Origin: Actinoplanes sp. KI2 | GTDB taxonomy: Bacteria; Actinomycetota; Actinomycetes; Mycobacteriales; Micromonosporaceae | Assembly: GCF_025630775.1 (NCBI RefSeq) | Contig: NZ_JAOSZE010000048.1 | Span: forward strand, 1 to 64,000 | DNA length: 64,000 nt | Direction: 5' to 3' | Shown here: positions 9,157 through 18,114 of the stretch, piece after piece | Layout: every line of letters begins with the position of its first letter | Numbering within the stretch: position 1 is the first letter of the stretch | Position numbers and translations under genes: made by a program | Notes under the pieces: model-generated | What the model saw: only the letters and a program-made list of their open reading frames with translations | Told to the model about the DNA's origin: nothing | Databases searched by the model: none

Positions 9157-10317
9157 GTGAAGGCAGTGGTTTATGAGGGGCCGCGGCAGGTCAGCGTCAA
9201 GGATGTGCCGGACGCGCGGATCGAGCGGCCGACCGATGTTCTGGTGCGGATCACGTCGGCGAACATTTGCGGTTCGGACCTGCACATGTACGAGGGCCGG
9301 ACCGATTTCGAGCCTGGCCGGTGGTTCGGGCACGAGAACCTGGGTCAGGTGGTCGAGGTCGGCGCCGGGGTGGACAAGGTGCGGGTGGGCGACTGGGTCG
9401 TGCTGCCGTTCAACATCGCGTGTGGGCATTGCAAGAACTGTGAGCGTCAGCTGACGAACTACTGCCTGACCGCTCAGCCGGAACCGAAAATGGCCGGCGC
9501 CGCGTACGGCTTCGCCGACATGGGCCCGTACGGCGGGGGACAGGCCGAGCTGTTGCGGGTGCCCTGGGGTGACTTCAACTGCCTGCGGCTGGACGAGGAT
9601 GCCCAGCAGCGCCAGAGCGATTATGTGATGCTCGCCGACATCTTCCCGACCGGTTACCACGCCACCGAGATGGCCGGCGTGCAGCCCGGGGATCAGACGG
9701 TCATCTACGGTGCCGGCCCGGTCGGTCTGATGGCTGCGCTTTCGGCGACCATCCGAGGGGCGAGCAAGGTGATGGTCGTCGACCGGCATCGCGACCGGCT
9801 GCGGCTGGCCGAGTCGATCGGCGCGATCGCCATCGACGACTCGAAGGTCGATCCGGTGCAGGCGGTCCTGGACGAGACGATGGGGCTGGGCGCGGACAAC
9901 GGCTGCGAGTGCGTGGGCTATCAGGCGCACGAGCCCGACGGGCAGGAGCGGGCCAACCTGACGATGAACCGGCTGGTCGCCTCGGTGCGGTTCACCGGCA
10001 GAATCGGTAACGTCGGTGTGTTCGTGCCGCAGGATCCCGGGGCCGGCGACGAGCTGGCCAAGCAGGGCAAGCTTGCCTTCGACTACGGCATGTTCTGGTT
10101 CAAGGGCCAGCACATCGGCAGCGGTCAGGCCCCGGTCAAGAAGTACAACCGGCAACTGCGTGACCTGATCGCCGCGGGCAAGGCCGAGCCGTCTTTCATC
10201 GTGAGCCACGAGCTGCCCCTCGACCGGGCACCGGAGGCCTACGAGCACTTCGACAACCGCGACGACGGCTGGACGAAGGTCGTCCTGCACCCGGCAATGG
10301 CAGGGGCCGGTGCCTGA
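9157..10317 (+). CDS. fdhA: Glutathione-independent formaldehyde dehydrogenase (zinc MDR family)
   Basis: A 386-residue zinc-dependent NAD enzyme. The catalytic zinc site is C38 (ICGSDLH), H59 and E60 (FGHEN). The structural zinc cysteines are C89, C92, C95 and C103. The nucleotide fold shows IYGAGPVGLMAALSA. The long insert with PEPKMAGAAYGFADMGPYGG marks the formaldehyde-dismutase/dehydrogenase branch, which oxidises formaldehyde to formate without glutathione. The GTG at 9157 with GAGGGGG upstream starts the conserved MKAVVYEGP. The gene is probably monocistronic. Confidence 0.88.
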   Translation: MKAVVYEGPRQVSVKDVPDARIERPTDVLVRITSANICGSDLHMYEGRTDFEPGRWFGHENLGQVVEVGAGVDKVRVGDWVVLPFNIACGHCKNCERQLTNYCLTAQPEPKMAGAAYGFADMGPYGGGQAELLRVPWGDFNCLRLDEDAQQRQSDYVMLADIFPTGYHATEMAGVQPGDQTVIYGAGPVGLMAALSATIRGASKVMVVDRHRDRLRLAESIGAIAIDDSKVDPVQAVLDETMGLGADNGCECVGYQAHEPDGQERANLTMNRLVASVRFTGRIGNVGVFVPQDPGAGDELAKQGKLAFDYGMFWFKGQHIGSGQAPVKKYNRQLRDLIAAGKAEPSFIVSHELPLDRAPEAYEHFDNRDDGWTKVVLHPAMAGAGA

Positions 10318-10421
10318 CAGGGCGGTCTGTGAGGTTTCGTAGCGACATTCTCGCTCCCATTCGCTTGGGTCAATAGGCTGTGATCGTTCCGAGTCACTCC
10401 CGGAAAGGGAACGAGCACACG

Positions 10422-13181
10422 ATGCGACTCCCAAGAATGGCGGGTGCCACGGCGCTCCTGCTGATGGCCGCCCTGACCCCGCAATTGGCCCCGACCCCGG
10501 CTACCGCCGCAACCCGGACCACCCCGTGCAGCAACGACCCGGCCGCCCACCTCGGCACGGTGCCGAGCCCGGAGACCTTCCTCGGCTTCCCGCTCGGCCT
10601 CGGCCAGCAGCGGGTGGTCACCAACGCCGAGATCCGTGACTACCTGAGCGCGGTGGACAAGGCGTCCGACCGCGTGGTCAGCGGCACGCTGGGCACCAGC
10701 GTGCTCGGCCAGCCGCTGCCGTATGCGGTGGTGTCGAACAAGCCGGGCGCCGTCGACCACCTCGCCGCCGAGATCCGGGGCCTGCGGGATCCGCGCACGA
10801 TGCGGGTCGACCGGGCGCGCCGGATAGCCGCCGACCGGCCGGCCATCGTCTGGATCGCCGGCAATGTCCACGGCGGCGAGAAGAGCGGCGCCGACGCCTC
10901 CCTCAAGACGCTGTACGAGCTGGCCGCCGGCCTTTCCTGCGCGGTGCGGCAGCGCAATGACAACCTCATCACGGTGATCCTGCCGACCCAGAACCCGGAC
11001 GGCCGGGACGCCGGCCGGCGACAGAACGAGTTCGGCTTCGACCTCAACCGGGACTGGTTCGCACGTACCCAGCCGGAGACCGACGCCAAGATCGAGCTGC
11101 TCCGGAAGTACCCGCCGCAGGTCTTCGTCGACGCCCACGAGATGGGCGGCCAGAGGTATTTCTTCCCGCCGAACGCCGACCCGATCCATCACGAGATCGC
11201 CGACGCGCCGGTGGACTGGATCAACCGGATCGGCGCGGCGAACAAGGCCGGATTCGGCTACAACGGCGCGTGCACCGACACGGTCACGACCGAGTGCTAC
11301 TTCAACTACGACACCTACGACCTGTTCTACATGGGATACGGCGACACGGTCCCGGCCACCGGGTTCGGCGCGGCCGGCATGACGTACGAGAAGGGCAGCG
11401 CCTCGGCCGTCCAGGACCGCGTGCAACAGCAGTTCAACACGCAGTGGTCGACTCTGGGCTGGGCCGCCGCCAACAAACGTGAGGTGCTGACCAGCTACTA
11501 CAAGATCTGGGCGGACGCGCTCGCCGAGGGCCGGGCCGGCGCGCTCGAGCCCAACGAGGTGGTGCAGCCGACCAACGAGGTCCAGTTCCCGGTGCCGGAC
11601 GTCACGATCAGGTCGTACTTCCTGATGCCGAACCGCCAGCTGGCGGACGTGCGCCGGCTGGTCGAGCGGCTGCGGCGGATGGACGTCGAGGTGTACGAGG
11701 TGAAGAAGCCGCTCACCGTACGGAACGCCCGGATCTTCGGGGGCCGCAGCGCCCGGAACGTCACCGTGCCGGCGGGCGCGTACTGGATTCCGATGGACCA
11801 GCCGCAGAAACACTGGATCCAGGCGACCCTGGGCGAGGACCCGTACGTGCCGTTCCCGTACTTCTACGACGTCTCGTCGTGGAGCAATCCGCTGCTGATG
11901 GGCGTCGACACCATGTACACCGGCGACGCCGTACGGCCACGGGCCGACCTGGTCCGGCGGATCGAGGGCGGCATCTTCTTGGCAGCGCCGCCGACTGGCT
12001 CGTACACGTACCCGCTGGACTCGGCCTCGGCCGCCCAGCTGACCTTCCGGCTGCTCGGCCAGGGTGTCGCGGCCGTCCGCGCCGGCGATGCGGTGCGGAT
12101 CCCGGCCACCGCCGGCACGCCTGCCGTTGACCGGCTCGCCCGGTCGCTCGGCGTCACGCTGACCCCGCGCCTCCGCCCCGCGACCGGGACGGCGATCGAG
12201 CTGCCCGACGTCGGGCTGTTCCGGGGCACCGGCATCTCCACCACCTCCGGCTCCTACGGCGAGGCCCGGTACGTGCTCGGCCAGCGCTGGGGCCTGACGC
12301 TCTCGCCGGTGACCACGGCCGACATCAACGACAACACGCCGGCGTTCACCGGCCGGACGGTGCTGCTCGTGCCGGACGGCGGCAACGCGACCGGCGGGCT
12401 CACCGCGACCGGCCAGGCCAACCTCCGGAACTGGATCGCCCAGGGCCACACCTACGTCGGCCTGCGCAACGAGGGCACCCGCCTGGCCCGGGCCGCCGGG
12501 CTGACCTCCACCACGGAGAAGCCGAAGCCGGACGACTACCTGGTGATCGGCTCGCACCTGCGGGTGAACACGGACGCAAACAGCCCGGTCGCGGCGGGCC
12601 GGCCGGCCGAGGACTTCGAGTTCAACAACGACGACCCGATCCTCAACCCGAGCACCACCGGGGTCAACGTCGCCACCTATTCGAGCGGCGACACGTTCTG
12701 GTCCAACGGCTACACCGTGCACGCCGACGTCCTGAAGGGGACGGCGACCGTGGTGGACGAGCCCACCGGCTCCGGACACGCGGTGCTGTTCGCGTACAAC
12801 CCGCTGTTCCGGGCGTACAACGAGAGCGGCCTGCAGCTGCTCGCCAACGCGCTGCTCCACCCGGGGTCCGACGCCCAGGCCCGGCTCAGCACGCCCGGCG
12901 TCGACCCGGCCCGGGCGGCCGCGGCGGCCCAGCCGGCGCCGCCGAACCTGGGCGGGGAGTGGCGGCCGAGCCGCATCGAGGTGGCCGCCGGTGACCTGGC
13001 CCGCACCCGGAGCCTGGTCGACCGGTACACCTCCGCCGCGACGGTCGCGGTGGTGGGCGATTCCGCGTACGTGACCATCCCGAACCCGCTGGGCCTGCCG
13101 TTCGACGAGCACCCGTTCCTCCGGGACCTGGTGGCCGACCTGCGGACGGCCGGGATTCCGCTGCGCTCGGTCGTCGGCTGA
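10422..13181 (+). CDS. Secreted M14-family metallocarboxypeptidase
   Basis: A 919-residue exported zinc peptidase. A signal peptide (about 1-30, ending TPATAA) precedes an M14 carboxypeptidase domain with zinc ligands H150 and E153 (GNVHGGEKSG) and H239 (VDAHEMGG), and the substrate-binding NPDGR and DLNRDW motifs between them. The C-terminal about 500 residues are not typical of small carboxypeptidases and look like extra beta-rich and Rossmann-like domains. The ATG at 10422 has GGAAAGGGA upstream. It probably trims peptides outside the cell. Confidence 0.85.
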   Translation: MRLPRMAGATALLLMAALTPQLAPTPATAATRTTPCSNDPAAHLGTVPSPETFLGFPLGLGQQRVVTNAEIRDYLSAVDKASDRVVSGTLGTSVLGQPLPYAVVSNKPGAVDHLAAEIRGLRDPRTMRVDRARRIAADRPAIVWIAGNVHGGEKSGADASLKTLYELAAGLSCAVRQRNDNLITVILPTQNPDGRDAGRRQNEFGFDLNRDWFARTQPETDAKIELLRKYPPQVFVDAHEMGGQRYFFPPNADPIHHEIADAPVDWINRIGAANKAGFGYNGACTDTVTTECYFNYDTYDLFYMGYGDTVPATGFGAAGMTYEKGSASAVQDRVQQQFNTQWSTLGWAAANKREVLTSYYKIWADALAEGRAGALEPNEVVQPTNEVQFPVPDVTIRSYFLMPNRQLADVRRLVERLRRMDVEVYEVKKPLTVRNARIFGGRSARNVTVPAGAYWIPMDQPQKHWIQATLGEDPYVPFPYFYDVSSWSNPLLMGVDTMYTGDAVRPRADLVRRIEGGIFLAAPPTGSYTYPLDSASAAQLTFRLLGQGVAAVRAGDAVRIPATAGTPAVDRLARSLGVTLTPRLRPATGTAIELPDVGLFRGTGISTTSGSYGEARYVLGQRWGLTLSPVTTADINDNTPAFTGRTVLLVPDGGNATGGLTATGQANLRNWIAQGHTYVGLRNEGTRLARAAGLTSTTEKPKPDDYLVIGSHLRVNTDANSPVAAGRPAEDFEFNNDDPILNPSTTGVNVATYSSGDTFWSNGYTVHADVLKGTATVVDEPTGSGHAVLFAYNPLFRAYNESGLQLLANALLHPGSDAQARLSTPGVDPARAAAAAQPAPPNLGGEWRPSRIEVAAGDLARTRSLVDRYTSAATVAVVGDSAYVTIPNPLGLPFDEHPFLRDLVADLRTAGIPLRSVVG

Positions 13182-13228
13182 CGGTGTTTGAATGCAGGGA
13201 TCCGAGGTCACCGAAGGGGAGTGTTTCG

Positions 13229-13348
13229 ATGAGCCGACGCGCACGCGCCCTGCTGCTCGCCGCCCTCGCCGCCGCGGCCACCGCCACCGCGATGTGGCTG
13301 GCGTCGGCAGCTCAAGCCGGCATTCAGGGCTCGGGCTTCACGCACTGA
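13229..13348 (+). CDS. Small secreted 39-residue peptide (candidate)
   Basis: A short frame with a good GAAGGGGA ribosome site 8 nt before its ATG. It encodes basic MSRRARALLL, then an alanine-rich hydrophobic stretch and a likely cut after AAQA at residue 30, leaving GIQGSGFTH. It could be a tiny secreted peptide or the stump of a longer secreted protein cut off by decay: the next 220 bp contain no start but read as protein-like fragments in other frames. Function unknown. Confidence 0.45.
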   Translation: MSRRARALLLAALAAAATATAMWLASAAQAGIQGSGFTH

Positions 13349-13591
13349 TCGCACGCCGGCTCGCCGGGTTCGCTCGTCCGGCGAGCCGGCCGGCAACGGG
13401 GAACAGCGTCTGGTGGGTGGCGACGCCGGCGGTCCCGGAGGGCTGCCGCTGGGGTGAGCGGTCCGTTGCGGGCCATCCTGCGGGGGCCGGGCGCCGACCT
13501 CGGTCATCACCGACGCCGGCATCGCGGCCAAGCTCCTGGACGAGGAGCCGCCCGCCACGCGGCGGCGATGACGATCAGGCCGGGCTTTTGC

Positions 13592-14197
13592 TCACCTGTC
13601 GGCCGATTGGTGGGCGGCGGTCTCGTCGACGAGTCTGCCGGCGATGTTGGTGAGGGCGTGGTGGATCAGGGCCCGGTCGTCGGGATCGGTCATGGTGATG
13701 TCGTCGAGGTGGGCGTCGAGCCATTGCAGCCAGGCGTCTTGGACGCGGTCGAGCTGTTGCTGTCCGCTGGGGGTCAGGGTGACGAGGTCGTCGGCCTGCT
13801 CGGCGTAGCCGGACTGGCACAGGTCGGTGAAGACGGGTTGCAGTACCTCGTGCGGCAGCCGGTGCGTCCGGGCGATCGCGGTCAGCTCGGCCCGGCCTTT
13901 CGTGCTGGTGTGCAGGTGGGTCTGGCCGATCGCCCAGGCCTGCGCGGTGCTCAGCGCGCCGCCGGCGCCGGCCACGACGTGGTCGAGGACGACCCGGGCG
14001 CCGGCCTGGCGCATGATGTCGCTGACCTCTCGTTCGAGTTGGGCGACGCGGTCGGCGGGCGTGGGGGCGGAGAAGCCGTCGCCGACGTCGGTGGCGGCGG
14101 CTCGGGCGCTGCCGCGCAGCGGCACCTCCTTGAGGAAGCAGGCAACGATCAGGCCCAGCAAAGCGACGGGCACGACCCAGCGGAAGACGTACTGGAA
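13592..14197 (-). pseudogene. 5'-truncated MFS drug transporter with winged-helix tail
   Basis: Only the end of a DHA2-type multidrug transporter remains. FQYVFRWVVPVALLGLIVACFL is the last membrane helix, followed by a linker and a MarR-like winged-helix domain (LCQSGYAEQADDLVTLTPSG) that some actinobacterial DHA2 transporters carry at the C-terminus. About 13 membrane helices are missing: homology ends abruptly near 14197 and the DNA beyond reads as unrelated sequence. A GTG at 14173 could start a 193-residue remnant, but a transporter cannot be made. Between here and 14353 I see no other gene. Confidence 0.75.
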
Positions 14198-14353
14198 CTC
14201 GACATGTCGGAAGTCTCGCCCACGACGCCGCGCGGCGTCGCCAGTACCGGAAATCTTGCTCCGGCACGACCCTGCCGCGCATCGACGACCCTCGGCTGAC
14301 CAGCGATTCGTGCGGCCGACGCTTCTCCGGGGTCTGCCTCGGCCGTGTCAGAG

Positions 14354-15124
14354 CTACAGCGTGGAGACCAGCTGTGCGGTCGTCGAGCCGGTGGCGTACT
14401 TGCTGTAGAGAGCCTGCAGGGTGGCCTGGCTGATCGAGTTCCAGCCGGTGGTACCGCTGCCGGAGCCGGTGCTCTGCTGGTCGAACATCAGCCGGGCGAA
14501 CTGCCCGTCCTGCTGCCGGCGCTGGGCCGGGCCGGCGATGATGTGGTCGGCGATCGAGTCGGCCCGATCGGGGGTCAGCGCCGAGTCGGCCTTGGCCAAC
14601 GCCGTGGTCAGGGTGGTCTTGAGGGTGTCCGCGTCCATGCCGTGCGCGGCCGCGACGTCGGTCAGGCTCTGCCCGCTCTGCAGGCTGGACTTGAGCTCGT
14701 CCGTGCTGATCCCGAGCGTGCCGGCCAGCGAGTCCATCGCGGCGCCCAGCGGCGGCCGGCCGCCCTGGCCGGCGGGCGGCGGCCCGTCCGGGCGGCCCGT
14801 GCCACCGGCGGGCGGCCCGGCGACGATCCGCTGCGCCATCTCGGTGGCCTGCTCGCTCGACAGCGACGAGTTCGCGCCGCTGATCGCGCTACTGATCGCG
14901 GTGGTCAGGGTGTCGGTGTCGACGCCCTTGCTCTGCGCCAGCTCGGACATGCTCTGCCCGCTCTGCAGCGCGCTGCGCAGGTCGCTGCCGCTCATCCCGA
15001 GGGTCTGCGCCGCGGCGTCGAGCGCCTTGCGCATCGCGGCGCGGTCGCCGTGGCCGTGGCCGGTCTTCTGGGTCTGCCAGGTCGTGCTGCTCTGGCTGGT
15101 AGCGCTGAGGGCGGTGATGCTCAT
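14354..15124 (-). CDS. Unrecognised protein made of two repeated halves
   Basis: A 256-residue protein that I do not recognise. Residues 31-104 and 130-200 are clearly homologous: each has LGMSGSDLRSALQSGQSM or LGISTDELKSSLQSGQSL, then a V/A-rich helix, (K/H)G(V/M)D(T/A)DTL, and ends with I(V/I)AGP. The halves are joined by a proline/glycine linker (105-129). The helix-SGQS-helix pattern recalls LysM-like or DNA-binding helical repeats, but I would not assign either. No signal peptide is seen. The ATG at 15124 has GGAGTT upstream. No partners are apparent. Confidence 0.7.
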   Translation of the reverse strand: MSITALSATSQSSTTWQTQKTGHGHGDRAAMRKALDAAAQTLGMSGSDLRSALQSGQSMSELAQSKGVDTDTLTTAISSAISGANSSLSSEQATEMAQRIVAGPPAGGTGRPDGPPPAGQGGRPPLGAAMDSLAGTLGISTDELKSSLQSGQSLTDVAAAHGMDADTLKTTLTTALAKADSALTPDRADSIADHIIAGPAQRRQQDGQFARLMFDQQSTGSGSGTTGWNSISQATLQALYSKYATGSTTAQLVSTL

Positions 15125-15388
15125 GTCAACTCCAAGGGCTGGTCGTTCTTGTCGGTCGCCCTCACCCATCGGCGCGGCACCGGCCGGCCCCGCGTGATCC
15201 ACAGGAACGCACAGCAAGACACAGGTTCCTGACAGATTGGCCCGGCTCGGGCTCACGGCGCCCTGGCGAGGCGCAGGAGGCGCCGCGCACGCCTGGTGGG
15301 CAGCCCTGGCCATCCTCGAGCCGCTGCACCACCCGGAGGCCTCCCCGGTGCGCGAACGCCTCGACGCGCGGCGGCCCTGCCTCGGCTG

Positions 15389-15586
15389 CTGATCCGTTTC
15401 AGCGGCGCGTCAGCTTCGTTCCAGGCCCCGATGGCACCGTACGCCGATGGCTGGCGGCAGGACTGGCTCTACTCGGTGGCCGTGACCACCGGGCCCACCG
15501 TCTTCGCCGCCGGCACCCGCTGGGACCTCAACGAGACCGGCTCGCTGAGCGACCGCACCCTGTCGATGCGCGGCACCGGAAGCTGA
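15389..15586 (+). pseudogene. C-terminal fragment of a beta-propeller protein
   Basis: An in-frame stretch reading FSGASASFQAPMAPYADGW and VAVTTGPTVFAAGTRWD before a stop resembles the last blade of the intact propeller gene just downstream. It has no start or ribosome site and the preceding 260 bp are not coding. I infer that it is the surviving tail of a truncated paralogue, with the intact copy beginning 14 bp after its stop. Confidence 0.55.
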
Positions 15587-15599
15587 AAGGAAAAGATCA

Positions 15600-16721
15600 A
15601 TGAGACGTACGCTTCTGAACGTCACCGGATCGGCGGTGGTCGCCGGCGCGGTCATCGCCGGCGGCGGCCCGGCCTGGGCCGCGACCGTCACCCAGGTCCC
15701 GGCGGCCTCGGCCGGCGCCATGGGAGGCTTCGCCGACGCGGTCGCCGTCTCGGCAACCGACGGCTGGGCGGTCGGCGGCAACGGCAGCGGGGTGATCCAG
15801 CGATTCAACGGCGCCCGGTGGAACCTGACGACGATTCCCGACCTGCTCAACGGCGGCGCCAACAACTGGGCATATCTCGCCGGCGTCGACGCGACCTCGG
15901 CGGGCAATGCGTTCGCCGTCGGCCAGTCCACCGCCGCGACCGGCGGCGCGAAGACGGCCGTGGCCCTGCACTGGAACGGCACCGCGTGGAGCAAGCAGGC
16001 CACGCCCAAGCCGGGCGGCAACGACACCGAGCTGACCGCGGTGAAGGCGTTCTCGGCGAACGACGCGTGGGCGGTCGGCCAGCAGGCCACACCCGGCTCG
16101 ACGTTCCGTAACACCCTGGCGATGCACTACAACGGCACCGCGTGGTCCGCCGTGCCGACGCCGAGCCCCGGCACCCGCACCAACTTCGTCACCGGCGTGG
16201 ACGGCGTCGCCGGCAACGACGTCTGGCTGGCCGGTTACTCGCTGAACCTGCCGTACGGCAACCGGTTCCGCGAGTCGCTGATCGAGCACTGGAACGGCAC
16301 GGCCTGGACCCAGGTCAGCACCCCGAACAACGGAAGCACCTACCTGTACGACGTCTCGGCCGTCTCGGCGACCGACGCCTGGGCGGTGGGCTACGGCTCC
16401 ACCGGCGGCGCGTTCGTGATCCGCTGGAACGGCACCGCGTGGAGCTCGGTCGCGGCGCCACCGCTGGCGTCGCTGCAGAGCGTGGCGGCGCGGTCCGGCA
16501 CCGACGTCTGGGTGGCCGGCTCGGACGCCGCGGGCGCGGCCGCCCTGGCCCACTGGGACGGCGCGACCTGGACGGTGACCCCGGTGACAGCCAGCGGCGG
16601 CGTGGCGACGCCGACACTCGGCGCGGTCACCCTGGCGACCGCATCCACGGAGTGGGTGGTGGGCTCCCAACAGGACGCCACCACCGGCCAGTCCTCGTTC
16701 CTGGCATACCGAGTGGGCTAG
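15600..16721 (+). CDS. Secreted beta-propeller repeat protein
   Basis: A 373-residue exported protein. The signal peptide (1 to about 28, ending GPAWA) is followed by six or seven blades of about 50 residues, each with a turn such as VSATDGWAVG, FSANDAWAVG or VSATDAWAVG and a strand WNGTAWS. This is a kelch/galactose-oxidase-like propeller without catalytic residues that I can see, more likely a binding module. GAAAGGAAAAG precedes the ATG. A strong hairpin terminator follows. Confidence 0.78.
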   Translation: MRRTLLNVTGSAVVAGAVIAGGGPAWAATVTQVPAASAGAMGGFADAVAVSATDGWAVGGNGSGVIQRFNGARWNLTTIPDLLNGGANNWAYLAGVDATSAGNAFAVGQSTAATGGAKTAVALHWNGTAWSKQATPKPGGNDTELTAVKAFSANDAWAVGQQATPGSTFRNTLAMHYNGTAWSAVPTPSPGTRTNFVTGVDGVAGNDVWLAGYSLNLPYGNRFRESLIEHWNGTAWTQVSTPNNGSTYLYDVSAVSATDAWAVGYGSTGGAFVIRWNGTAWSSVAAPPLASLQSVAARSGTDVWVAGSDAAGAAALAHWDGATWTVTPVTASGGVATPTLGAVTLATASTEWVVGSQQDATTGQSSFLAYRVG

Positions 16722-16724
16722 CCC

Positions 16725-16768
16725 CCGAGGGCCCGGCGGCGAGACGGGACCCGCCGCCGGGCTCTCGG
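16725..16768. terminator. Strong GC hairpin after the beta-propeller gene
   Basis: A perfect GCCCGGCGGCG/CGCCGCCGGGC repeat (16731-16741 with 16752-16762) is extended outward by CCCGAGG/TCTCGG pairing to about 17 bp, with a 10-nt loop. It lies directly behind the stop at 16721. Confidence 0.85.
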
Positions 16769-16830
16769 TAGGGTGCTGCACCCGAAACTCCGGGCCCCCG
16801 GAGGACCCGTTCTCGGTCATGTCATAGCGT

Positions 16831-17766
16831 GTGGAACCGATGTCGACTGCCTCGAATCCCGACCCCTTGGCAGTATGTTCCGGCCACCACGAGATCGTCT
16901 GGGCGGTTGCCTTCGACCACGCTCCGGACGGCCGGCGGCTGCTCGCGACGTCCGGCTGGGACGGCTCGGTGCGGCTCTGGGATCCCGCGGCCGGCACCTG
17001 CCTGTGGGCGGCGGAGTTTCCCAGCCCGGCGCTTTCCGTCTTCTCGGTCGGCATGGACGCCGGGCTGCTCGCCACCGGCAGCGCCGACGGCCGTACGTCG
17101 GTGTGGAATCTGACGACCGGCGACCAGCTCTACGCGATCACCGGCGAGCCCCCGGTCCTGTCCGTCGCACTGGGCGCCGGGCTCCTCGCCACCGGCGGCG
17201 CCGACGGCCACGTCAAGTTCAAGGACCGGGCCGACGGCACGGTGCTGCGGGAACTGATCGGCCACACGGGTCCGGTCTGGTCGCTCGCGTTCGCCGGCGA
17301 CACCCTGCTGGCCAGCGGCAGTGCAGATCGCACCGTACGAGTCTGGGATGTCGCCGGCGGCGAATGCCTGCGCGAGCTGACCGGCCACCGATCCACCGTC
17401 GGTTCGGTCGCCTGCCACACCTTGCCGGACGGCACCGTCCTGCTCGCTTCCGGCAGCGCCGACGCCGGCGGCCGGATCTGGAACGCAACCACCGGCGAAC
17501 TCCTGCACACGATCTCCCGGCACACCGCCTGGCTGCGCTCGGTGGCGTTCGCGACGCTGCCGGACGGCACCGCGCTGCTGGCCACCGCGAGTGACGATCA
17601 CACCGCGGTCGTGTGGCAGGTGGCCACGATGACCGAGGTAGCGGTCTTCGAGCACCCGTCCGGGGTGAACGGTGTCACGTTCGGCAGCCTCGAGGACGGC
17701 CGGCAGGTCCTGGCGACCGGCTGCACCGATCGCCGAGCGTACGTCTGGGGTCTCGACATCGATTAG
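16831..17766 (+). CDS. WD40 repeat protein
   Basis: A 311-residue protein of about seven WD40 repeats. Repeat ends include GSVRLWDPAAG, RTSVWNLTTG, RTVRVWDVAGG, GGRIWNATTG and HTAVVWQVAT, each preceded by an ATGS/ASGSAD turn. It has no signal peptide, kinase or other effector domain, so it is probably a cytosolic scaffold. The start is GTG 16831 or ATG 16840; neither has a strong ribosome site. It follows the propeller gene but is separated from it by a terminator. Confidence 0.85.
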   Translation: MEPMSTASNPDPLAVCSGHHEIVWAVAFDHAPDGRRLLATSGWDGSVRLWDPAAGTCLWAAEFPSPALSVFSVGMDAGLLATGSADGRTSVWNLTTGDQLYAITGEPPVLSVALGAGLLATGGADGHVKFKDRADGTVLRELIGHTGPVWSLAFAGDTLLASGSADRTVRVWDVAGGECLRELTGHRSTVGSVACHTLPDGTVLLASGSADAGGRIWNATTGELLHTISRHTAWLRSVAFATLPDGTALLATASDDHTAVVWQVATMTEVAVFEHPSGVNGVTFGSLEDGRQVLATGCTDRRAYVWGLDID

Positions 17767-17911
17767 CCGCGGCTGCCTGCGCCGGCCGACGCACATTGGA
17801 CGCTGAGCCGACACCTCCTCAGCGCCGTCAGCAGGGCAGTGAGCAGACCGGCGCCTGGCCGGTCGGTTCGGCCGGGTCGGTTCGGGTGCCCGTTCGTGCC
17901 TTCTTCCCGGG

Positions 17912-17956
17912 CAGTTAACAAACTTCCTTGACAGTTAACAATGCTGTCATGAAAAT
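17912..17956 (+). promoter_or_regulatory. Promoter with paired CAGTTAACAA boxes
   Basis: A canonical -35 TTGACA (17928-17933) lies 17 bp before GAAAAT (17951-17956), a 4/6 match to TATAAT. The decamer CAGTTAACAA occurs twice, at 17912-17921 and 17932-17941, exactly 20 bp (two helical turns) apart, overlapping the promoter. This suggests a regulator bound on one DNA face. The rest of the 17767-18114 gap is AT-poor leader without a gene. Confidence 0.6.
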
Positions 17957-17964
17957 CCGAGCTT

Positions 17965-17976
17965 GAGAGCGCTCTC
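17965..17976. promoter_or_regulatory. GAGAGCGCTCTC palindrome, LacI-type operator
   Basis: A perfect 12-bp palindrome lies 9 bp downstream of the -10 element of the ricin-enzyme gene. Its AGCGCT centre matches the CebR/CelR class of LacI-family operators (TGGGAGCGCTCCCA) that silence polysaccharidase genes in actinomycetes until a sugar inducer is present. The position is ideal for blocking transcription. Family assignment is an inference from the motif. Confidence 0.65.
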
Positions 17977-18114
17977 TCACCCCCTTCTCTGCTCGTTCCC
18001 CTGCCGTCCCATCCCCCTGGGCGGACCGGTGCCGGCTTCCCGCTGTCAACTCGGCCGTCCCTGCTGTCCGGCCTCGTCCCCCTGCCGGGCAGGTACAAGA
18101 AAGTAGGGAAGCAC

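Noticed and set aside
10239..13244. A 1001-codon open frame on the - strand opposite the M14 peptidase
   Set aside because: No start signal or domain, biased composition, and complete overlap with a well-supported peptidase gene.
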